Below are positions 33,307 through 39,139 of a DNA stretch of 39,139 nucleotides, in pieces. Source of the DNA: an uncultured Actinomycetes bacterium (GTDB taxonomy: Bacteria > Actinomycetota > Actinomycetes > Nanopelagicales > Nanopelagicaceae); NCBI GenBank assembly GCA_903891755.1, contig CAITFY010000022.1, positions 1-39,139 of the forward strand. Reading direction: 5' to 3'. A program made the position numbers and the translations under genes. The notes beneath the pieces were generated by a model. That model worked only from the letters and a program-made list of their open reading frames with translations, had not been told where the DNA came from and did no database searches. How positions within the stretch are numbered: the stretch's first letter is position 1; each line of letters opens with the position of its first letter.

Positions 33307-33336
33307 GGGACACTAGCCTCATTTAATAGGTGTAGA

Positions 33337-33342
33337 TAGACT
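33337..33342 (+). promoter_or_regulatory. -10 element (TAGACT) of the leaderless Gfo/Idh/MocA promoter
   Basis: TAGACT ends 7 nt before ATG 33350, divergent from the hydroxyproline operon promoter in the same 55-nt spacer. Confidence 0.45.
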
Positions 33343-33349
33343 CTTTCAT

Positions 33350-34324
33350 ATGAGCGGATTACGTTGGGGTTTCTTAAGTGCTGGCGGCATTGCGACCGCA
33401 GTAGCAGATGATTTTCGTATCGCAGGAATTAACATCCAAGCAGTTGGTGCGCGGGATCTTGAAAAGGCGAACGCCTTCGCAGATAAATTTGGAATCCCCA
33501 ATCGCCATCAAGGTTATGAAGCCCTTGTAAATGACCCTGAGGTGGATGTTGTCTATGTATCGACCCCTCATCCTTGGCACCACCAGCACACTCTTCTCGC
33601 CCTCAACGCCGGCAAGCACGTGCTCCTTGAAAAGCCATTTACTATTAATGCTCGCGAAGCCCAAGAGATTAAAGAGTTAGCTGAAAGCAAGAAGCTATTT
33701 GTCTTGGAAGCGATGTGGACCAGATTCTTACCTTCGATGGATGCAATCTTTGATGTTATTCGTTCTGGAGTGCTCGGAGAAATAAAGTTAATTACCGCCG
33801 ATCACAGCCAATACCTGCCACACGTTCCACGACTCTGGGAACCAGAGCTTGGCGGTGGAGCACTTCTGGATCTAGGTATTTATCCTGTCTCCTTTGCGAT
33901 TCGCGTACTGGGTTTTCCAGAGAAGGCAACAGCAAAGGCAACGCTCACCAGTGACAAAGTTGATGAGACAACCTCAATCATCTTTGAATATGAAAGTGGA
34001 GCACAGGCAAGCCTTACAACGACGATGGCTGCAGCCGGTCCCGTCACAGCAACTGTTGTCGGCACATTCGGGCGCATCGAAATTGATAAATCTTTTTACA
34101 ACCAAACATCATTCCGGGTTTACAACCAAGGTGGCGAAGTAATTCAGAGCTACAACGAAAAAATTTCTGGGATTGGTCGCCAGTATCAAGGACTACATCT
34201 CGAAAAATGTGTAGCCGAAGGGTTAGCCGAGAGTCCAGTACTGAGCGTGAGCGAATCAGTTCGCATCATGGAGGTCATGGATGGGCTACGTGCACAGATT
34301 GGCGTCAAATACCCAACCGAGTAA
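33350..34324 (+). CDS. Gfo/Idh/MocA-family NAD(P)-dependent oxidoreductase
   Basis: A 324-residue dehydrogenase. The Rossmann domain begins GFLSAGGIATAVADDF, followed by VYVSTPHPWHHQHTLLAL and the EKPF catalytic-lysine motif (KHVLLEKPFTI). The C-terminal alpha/beta domain contains GGGALLDLGIYP. Similar proteins act on sugars, inositols or dihydrodiols; the substrate is not readable. Its stop directly abuts the stop of the convergent aldo-keto reductase inside CCGAG-TAATTAAT-CTCGG. Confidence 0.85.
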   Translation: MSGLRWGFLSAGGIATAVADDFRIAGINIQAVGARDLEKANAFADKFGIPNRHQGYEALVNDPEVDVVYVSTPHPWHHQHTLLALNAGKHVLLEKPFTINAREAQEIKELAESKKLFVLEAMWTRFLPSMDAIFDVIRSGVLGEIKLITADHSQYLPHVPRLWEPELGGGALLDLGIYPVSFAIRVLGFPEKATAKATLTSDKVDETTSIIFEYESGAQASLTTTMAAAGPVTATVVGTFGRIEIDKSFYNQTSFRVYNQGGEVIQSYNEKISGIGRQYQGLHLEKCVAEGLAESPVLSVSESVRIMEVMDGLRAQIGVKYPTE

Positions 34325-34334
34325 TTAATCTCGG
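34317..34334. repeat. Inverted repeat at the Gfo/aldo-keto reductase junction
   Basis: CCGAG-TAATTAAT-CTCGG is a 5-bp stem whose loop contains both stop codons. It could act as a weak two-way terminator, though no T-run of useful length follows on either strand. Confidence 0.35.
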
Positions 34335-35299
34335 AAAGGTGGCTGATCTACCAATTCATATTGAATAGGACCATCTGCTGGGCAGGTGGCATTGAGTTCT
34401 GCAATCTCTTGCTCGCTCAATTCAATTGAGGCACCGCTCAGAGAATCAAGTATCGAAGCGGCTTTTGATGCACCTGGAATGGGAATTGCAGTTGGGAATT
34501 GATTGAGATGCCAAGCAACCGTCAACGCATAAGCGGAGACTCCCTTTGCGGCGGCGATTCGATCAAAGGCGCCAAACTCACCAGTTGCAATCTTTTCAAA
34601 ATTTGAACCGCCACCAAGTGGGGACCATGGCAAGAAGGCAATTCCGTATTCGGTACAGATATCAATCACGTCAGCAGAGAGTCTGTAACGCGGACTAAAT
34701 TCATTTTGGACTGAGATGACACCGCCTTGCTCCGGTGTTCCACCAATCTTTATCGCTCTACGCAACTGTTCTGCATTCACATTACTTAAGCCGATTGTTT
34801 CAACATAACCATGCTCTTTGAGAGTTAAAACGTTCTCAAACTGCTCTTCAAAGGTGATTGAGGTATCAAGACGGTGATGCTGCCAGAGCGGAATCTTCGA
34901 TAATCCCATCTTGGCGGCAGATGCTTCAACAGCGCGATAGAGGTAGTGCTTAGAAGCATTTCTCCCTGGAACACCCCACCAGTCATCACCCTTAGCCCTG
35001 GTGATACCACCCTTGGTTGCTATAACAACCTTTGCCTTAGCCTCAGCAGAGCCACCCCACGTTCTAAAGGCCTCACCCACAACGCGCTCGTTATGCCCCA
35101 TGGCATTCCACGCCGGAGCGTAAATATCGGCGGTATCAAGGAGTTGGACGCCTGCATCAAGCGCAGCATGGATAACGCCAATCGCGTAATCAGGATCATC
35201 AAGGATCCATTTATTGCGCTCAGTTGCCATGGAAAGCGGCATACATCCCAGACCAACAGCTGTAACTTCAAAGGGACCTAATTTACGAGTTGATGTCAT
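34325..35299 (-). CDS. Aldo-keto reductase
   Basis: A 324-residue TIM-barrel NADPH reductase. The tetrad Asp and Tyr are in LLDTADIYAP, Lys in VVIATKGG; LWQHHRLDTS supplies the His. The WSPLGGGSNF and PIPGASKAASILDSL cofactor motifs are present. An insertion, APAWNAMGHNERVVGEAF, follows the Tyr. Substrate unknown. TAAAGT seven nt before ATG 35299 implies its own leaderless promoter. Confidence 0.88.
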   Translation of the reverse strand: MTSTRKLGPFEVTAVGLGCMPLSMATERNKWILDDPDYAIGVIHAALDAGVQLLDTADIYAPAWNAMGHNERVVGEAFRTWGGSAEAKAKVVIATKGGITRAKGDDWWGVPGRNASKHYLYRAVEASAAKMGLSKIPLWQHHRLDTSITFEEQFENVLTLKEHGYVETIGLSNVNAEQLRRAIKIGGTPEQGGVISVQNEFSPRYRLSADVIDICTEYGIAFLPWSPLGGGSNFEKIATGEFGAFDRIAAAKGVSAYALTVAWHLNQFPTAIPIPGASKAASILDSLSGASIELSEQEIAELNATCPADGPIQYELVDQPPFRD

Positions 35300-35306
35300 G
35301 CGACAA

Positions 35307-35312
35307 ACTTTA
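35307..35312 (-). promoter_or_regulatory. -10 element (TAAAGT) of the leaderless aldo-keto reductase promoter
   Basis: TAAAGT on the minus strand is seven nt from ATG 35299, downstream of the cydC stop (35320). Confidence 0.45.
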
Positions 35313-35319
35313 GCCTGAT

Positions 35320-36900
35320 TTATAAAGTTATGGTTTTCACAGAATTCGGAAGACTTAGATGGCTCGCGACAATAACTGCCTTATCGCGCAGAGCGTCAAG
35401 AACTCTGATGGAGATTCGTTCCACCATTTGTGCATCTAAGAATTCAAAGGGTTCATCGAGAATTACTATTGGCGTTTCTCGCAGCAAAACCCTCGCCAAC
35501 TTGAGTCGTTGCTTCTCCCCGCCAGAGAAATTCAATCCAAGAGGGCCAACCATCGTATCTAGACCTTCTGGAAGTTCTGAAACGAATTTATCAAGCTCGA
35601 CAAGCTTAAGTGCTTCAAGTAATTCTTCATCACTCGCCTCTGGGTTGCCAATCTTTAAATTTTCGCGGATTGATGTTCCAAAGAGGTAATCATCTTGAAG
35701 CAGAGTCGTGACGAGATGTTGATCGCCAGCTTTTAGATTTTCTCCATTTAGTACTACTCGCCCTGTAAATGGGAGGAAACCCAAGATTGCATTAATGATC
35801 GAAGATTTACCTGCTCCAGATCTTCCGGTTATTAAAAGCACATCCCCAGGTGTAATAACCGCGCTGATACTTCGGGTATGTGCTCCTTCGATGAGTGGGT
35901 GGAGTTCAATCAACTCAAGTTTTACAGTGGCAGGTACCGGCGAAGCAACGATTTGCAGATCTTTACTCTCCTCCAACATTGGTGCTAAGTTCTCTACAGC
36001 TCCTAGCACTTGTCGTAACTGCGAAAATGCCGCTGGGAGTGGAGTCATACCATCGAAGATTGCGAGTGGTACGAGTGCAATTACCGCAACGTTTATTCCA
36101 GCTAACTGGTGGGTAAATACTCCGCGGGCTGCAAACCAAAGCGCGATCGCGATAGTAAATCCCAGGATAAGAAAATATGCACCAGATGCCAAACCAGATC
36201 GTTGAGCATTCTTGCTCTCAACATGGGCAATTTTCTTCTGAGCTGATTCAATCTGCTTCAAGAGCTCGTTATCATAATTAAAAATCAATGATTCAGGAGC
36301 AGATTCAGAGATCTGCAATATTTGATCGAAGAGTTCTCCCTCATATTTACGTGTATCTGACTTACTAGAAGAGAGCGTGGCTAAGAATGGAATCAGGAAC
36401 ATAGCGAGTAAAAAGAGCAGACCAATTACCTTGCCGCAGCTCGGTAGAAGCCAATGAATAATCGTGATTCCAGATACTCCGGAGATCAGCGCAGCGAGCC
36501 ATGGTGATGCAATTCGAAGCCAGAGATCTTGCGCTAACTCCACATCATTCATGATCTGAGAGAGAACGTTTCCACGATGTAACCCGGCAAAATCAGAGGG
36601 GAGTAAGCGACTAAATCTCTCGTAAATGCGCACTCGCAATGCAGTCTGAATCTTCAGCGCGCTGTTATGTTCCAATATTCTGCTGGCATATTTCAGCGCT
36701 CCGCGGGAGAGACCGAAGAAACGCACGCTCACAATTGCGACTTCCAGCACCAAGACGGGAGGTTTGGTTGATGCCATTGAGATCAGCCAGGCACTTGTTG
36801 CAAGCAAGCCCACTGCAGCTCCAAGTGAGCAACCACCGAGGAATACCGCAGCAAACATCTCTGTGCGCTGTGCTTTAAAGAGACGCAATAAATTTTTCAT
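35320..36900 (-). CDS. cydC: Heterodimeric ABC exporter subunit CydC
   Basis: A 526-residue half-transporter with six membrane helices (about residues 1-290) and an ATPase domain: Walker A GRSGAGKSS, signature FSGGEKQR, Walker B IVILDEPFEFLD and switch His in VASHLS. CydDC exports thiols and moves haem, which is needed to assemble cytochrome bd oxidase. ATGA overlap with cydD shows coupling. Both this order and the adjacency to cydB are typical. Confidence 0.93.
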   Translation of the reverse strand: MKNLLRLFKAQRTEMFAAVFLGGCSLGAAVGLLATSAWLISMASTKPPVLVLEVAIVSVRFFGLSRGALKYASRILEHNSALKIQTALRVRIYERFSRLLPSDFAGLHRGNVLSQIMNDVELAQDLWLRIASPWLAALISGVSGITIIHWLLPSCGKVIGLLFLLAMFLIPFLATLSSSKSDTRKYEGELFDQILQISESAPESLIFNYDNELLKQIESAQKKIAHVESKNAQRSGLASGAYFLILGFTIAIALWFAARGVFTHQLAGINVAVIALVPLAIFDGMTPLPAAFSQLRQVLGAVENLAPMLEESKDLQIVASPVPATVKLELIELHPLIEGAHTRSISAVITPGDVLLITGRSGAGKSSIINAILGFLPFTGRVVLNGENLKAGDQHLVTTLLQDDYLFGTSIRENLKIGNPEASDEELLEALKLVELDKFVSELPEGLDTMVGPLGLNFSGGEKQRLKLARVLLRETPIVILDEPFEFLDAQMVERISIRVLDALRDKAVIVASHLSLPNSVKTITL

Positions 36901-38534
36901 TGCGAGGCTCCGAGGACGGTTACAGATGCTGATGTGCCAATGAGCAATTCTCGGTGGGAGATGAGCAGGATGCTGGTACCGGACTTTGCGCGTTTTTCTA
37001 ACAATCGGGCAATTGTTGCTTCGGATATGTCATCGATTGAAGCAGTAGGTTCATCAAGAATTACTAACGAAGATTCTTTGAGTAGCGCTCTAGCAAGTGC
37101 AATCTTTCGCATCTGCCCGATTGATAACTTCTGACGAACAGTTCCAAGTTCAGTCTCTAGTCCATTGGGGAGATCATCGATTTTAAGATCCACCTCAATG
37201 AGAGCATCAATCAATTGAGCATTGGTGGTGCTAGGTGCGGCATATCTCAAAATCTCCGCGACGCTTCCAATTGGATACTTCGGCTCTTGTGGTTGCCAGG
37301 CGATTAGTTTTCGCCACGCCTTGATATCTAAATCTTGAAGGCGATGCACTCCAGAATCCGAATCCACCCGGACCTCTCCCGCGCTTGGATTAATGAACCC
37401 GAGCAATATCGACGCAAGAGTTGATTTTCCAGATCCCGAAGGCCCCACCAAAGCATGGATTCGTCCGGGTTCTATCTCTCCAGATGGGATCACAACTTCA
37501 CTTCGCCCTGGGTATGAAACTTTGAGTTCGCTCCATGAGATACGTGAAAACGAGGTGAGTTGTGCTGCGCCGTTGGAATTCGGCTTTTCAAGAATAGTAA
37601 AGAGTTGATCAAATGCAGCTAAACCATCGGTCGCAGAGTGAAAGTAAGCGGAGACTTGTCGAATTGGCCAGTAGACCTCCGGGGCGAGTACGAGAACGAA
37701 TAAACCAACGCTCAATGGCATTGAACCATTTACTAAACGCAGACCAATCGTGACCGCTAAGAGCGCCACGGAGAGGGTAGCTACCAACTCAAGAGCGAGT
37801 GAGGTAAGAAATGAGATACGCAGAACCTGCATCGTCTCCTTGCGATACTTCTCGCCAACCTCGCGAAGTCGCTGTGACTGCAGCTTCTCGCGCCCGTATA
37901 CCTTCAAAGTGGTGAGTCCACTTAAGAGATCGAGGAAGTAACCACCGAGCAGTCCCAGAGTTTTCCATTTCTTCTCAGTAGCACTTGCGGTAAATCTTCC
38001 GATAAGAATGCCAAATATAGGAATAAGAGGGAGAGTGAAAAGAATGATCGCCCCGGATTTCCAATCGCGTAAGGCAATGCTCACGCCGACCGCAACTGGA
38101 ACAACCACTGCGATAAAGAGTTGTGGCAGAAACTTTGCAAAGTACCCATCAAGGTTATTAATCCCCTTTGTCACCAGGACGGCCAGACCCGCCGTACCTA
38201 GGCTCTGGGTATCACTTCCACCATTTGAAAGCGATTTCTTCATCACCTCGGTGCGAAGTTCGTTGCGCATCTTGCTACTTGCTCTGGCGCCCAATCGATC
38301 ATTTATGTAAGCCAGCAATGCTCTTGCGATAAAGACTGCTGCGAGGGCAACGACCTCATGGGTCAGGGAGGAGAAGGTGCGTTTCTGTTGAAAGAATTTG
38401 CAGATCAAATCAACGAGCAAGAACGCCTGCCCAATGGTTGCAATGGCACCCACAACTGCAATGAGAACGAGGGTGAAAATAAAACCCCGGCTGCTTCGAG
38501 AGTACCGAAGCAGCCGGGGGTCAAATGGTTTCAC
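36897..38534 (-). CDS. cydD: Heterodimeric ABC exporter subunit CydD
   Basis: A 545-residue partner of CydC with six helices and an ATPase domain: Walker A GPSGSGKST, Walker B LVILDEPTASID and H-switch in LISHRE. The signature reads LSIGQMRK rather than LSGGQ, leaving one degenerate nucleotide site. The N-terminus MKPFDPRLLRYSR fits actinobacterial CydD, so the GTG at 38534, overlapping the cydB stop by one base (TAGTG), is probably right. The first codons overlap a strong intrinsic terminator hairpin. Confidence 0.93.
   Translation of the reverse strand: MKPFDPRLLRYSRSSRGFIFTLVLIAVVGAIATIGQAFLLVDLICKFFQQKRTFSSLTHEVVALAAVFIARALLAYINDRLGARASSKMRNELRTEVMKKSLSNGGSDTQSLGTAGLAVLVTKGINNLDGYFAKFLPQLFIAVVVPVAVGVSIALRDWKSGAIILFTLPLIPIFGILIGRFTASATEKKWKTLGLLGGYFLDLLSGLTTLKVYGREKLQSQRLREVGEKYRKETMQVLRISFLTSLALELVATLSVALLAVTIGLRLVNGSMPLSVGLFVLVLAPEVYWPIRQVSAYFHSATDGLAAFDQLFTILEKPNSNGAAQLTSFSRISWSELKVSYPGRSEVVIPSGEIEPGRIHALVGPSGSGKSTLASILLGFINPSAGEVRVDSDSGVHRLQDLDIKAWRKLIAWQPQEPKYPIGSVAEILRYAAPSTTNAQLIDALIEVDLKIDDLPNGLETELGTVRQKLSIGQMRKIALARALLKESSLVILDEPTASIDDISEATIARLLEKRAKSGTSILLISHRELLIGTSASVTVLGASQ
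38476..38519 (-). terminator. Intrinsic terminator inside the first codons of cydD
   Basis: On the minus strand CCCCGGCTGCTTCG pairs perfectly with CGAAGCAGCCGGGG (14 bp, loop GTACTCT), directly followed by TTTTATTTT. It lies 16-59 nt inside cydD, so cydB transcripts should end here unless translation or a factor allows read-through. The structure is seen directly; its strength is judged by eye. Confidence 0.85.
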
Positions 38535-39139
38535 TAGTGGACGGTATCCAAAACTCCAGCTTCTGGGGTAGAAATCTGGTTTGGATTAATACGCTTACGG
38601 AAGACCCAATATGACCAGCCCTGATAGAGCAAGACGATTGGGGTTAAGACCACTGCAACCCAAGTCATAACGCCCAAGGTGTAGTGAGTACTTGAAGCGT
38701 TAAAGATTGTGAGGCCAGGACCACCGGCGGTGATATTTGGCATCACATTTGGATAGAGACCAGTGAAGAGGGTGATTACCACCGCGGCTGTTGCAATTGC
38801 GGAGAATAGGAAGGCATAACCTTCACGCCCCCTGGCATTTGAAGCCAGAGCAGTCAACCAGGCAACAACAACAACGACTGATCCTGCGATGACGCCACCC
38901 TTAGAGGTAAGTCCCAACATCGTCCAACCCAAGAAGAGCACAGCGAGAAGAGCTGTAACTAGTCCGACGCGTTGACCGAGTTTGTTGGCACGAACTCGAA
39001 TCTCGCCTTCGGTCTTGAGTGCCAAGAAAAATGCACCATGAGAGACGAAGAGTGAGAGTGTCGTGAGGCCTCCGAGAAGTGCATATGGATTTAGCAAGTT
39101 CCAGAAGCCACCGCTGTATTGAATATATCCAGCGGAGAC
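38534..39139 (-). CDS. cydB: Cytochrome bd ubiquinol oxidase subunit II (5' end outside window)
   Basis: The C-terminal 201 codons of CydB; the frame is open to the window edge, starting GYIQYSGGFWNLLNPYALL just after three edge residues. At least five membrane helices remain. CydB supports the haem-bearing CydA in the high-affinity terminal oxidase. A TTG near 39097 is an internal Leu codon, not a start. cydA is expected beyond the right edge. The stop overlaps the cydD GTG. Confidence 0.95.
   Translation of the reverse strand, partial: VSAGYIQYSGGFWNLLNPYALLGGLTTLSLFVSHGAFFLALKTEGEIRVRANKLGQRVGLVTALLAVLFLGWTMLGLTSKGGVIAGSVVVVVAWLTALASNARGREGYAFLFSAIATAAVVITLFTGLYPNVMPNITAGGPGLTIFNASSTHYTLGVMTWVAVVLTPIVLLYQGWSYWVFRKRINPNQISTPEAGVLDTVH

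Noticed and set aside
1-39139. CRISPR array, insertion sequence, toxin-antitoxin or defence system
   Set aside because: No spaced repeats, transposase, integrase or defence-type domains were found in any reading frame.

Overview
The window is a gene-dense piece of an actinobacterial chromosome of moderate G+C content. Gene order around ponA-GT87-rpsF-ssb-rpsR-rplI-dnaB, crgA-trpG-pknB-pstP and pheA-serS matches blocks that lie near the replication origin in Mycobacterium and Streptomyces. The moderate G+C, the very short or negative spacers and the many leaderless-looking starts suggest a streamlined actinobacterium, for example a freshwater acI/Nanopelagicales-like lineage. That placement is inference; the phylum is well supported (CrgA, PASTA kinase, bifunctional-type Dcd, Sdh1-type SdhC).

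Layout. 1-6.7 kb (+): class A PBP, polytopic GT87 glycosyltransferase, then a structured leader and rpsF-ssb-rpsR-rplI, closed by an intrinsic terminator; after a 240-nt region with DnaA-box-like repeats comes dnaB. 6.7-8.1 kb (-): EamA permease and beta-carbonic anhydrase. 8.2-11.4 kb (+): dcd, lemA, htpX, SCO1-like and CopC-like copper proteins. 11.4-13.6 kb (-): two-component system. 13.8-17.1 kb: crgA, trpG, pknB-pstP. 17.1-20.1 kb (+): tRNA-Leu, pheA, serS, a HAD phosphatase whose start codon appears to be ATT. 20.1-21.0 kb: SDR and tRNA-Ser. 21.1-25.6 kb (+): sdhCAB, a small membrane protein, and two crcB fluoride channels.

25.6-33.3 kb is a nearly complete catabolic island for trans-4-hydroxy-L-proline: a 4-hydroxyproline epimerase, a three-subunit D-hydroxyproline dehydrogenase, a DapA-type deaminase and a 2-oxoglutarate semialdehyde dehydrogenase. 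Together they would convert hydroxyproline to 2-oxoglutarate, which feeds the TCA cycle and the adjacent succinate dehydrogenase. A divergent Xaa-Pro aminopeptidase shares the promoter region of the aldehyde dehydrogenase. 33.3-35.3 kb holds a Gfo/Idh/MocA dehydrogenase and an aldo-keto reductase. 35.3-39.1 kb (-) is cydB (5' end outside the window)-cydD-cydC for cytochrome bd oxidase.

No mobile element, CRISPR array, prophage or defence system was seen. The most unusual signals are regulatory: a strong intrinsic terminator inside the first codons of cydD, a recurrent TANNNT-N6/7-start arrangement at 13 genes, back-to-back -10 elements between pepP and the aldehyde dehydrogenase, helically phased DnaA-like boxes before dnaB, and the non-canonical start of the HAD gene. 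Base positions and motifs were read by eye; no alignment or folding program was run.
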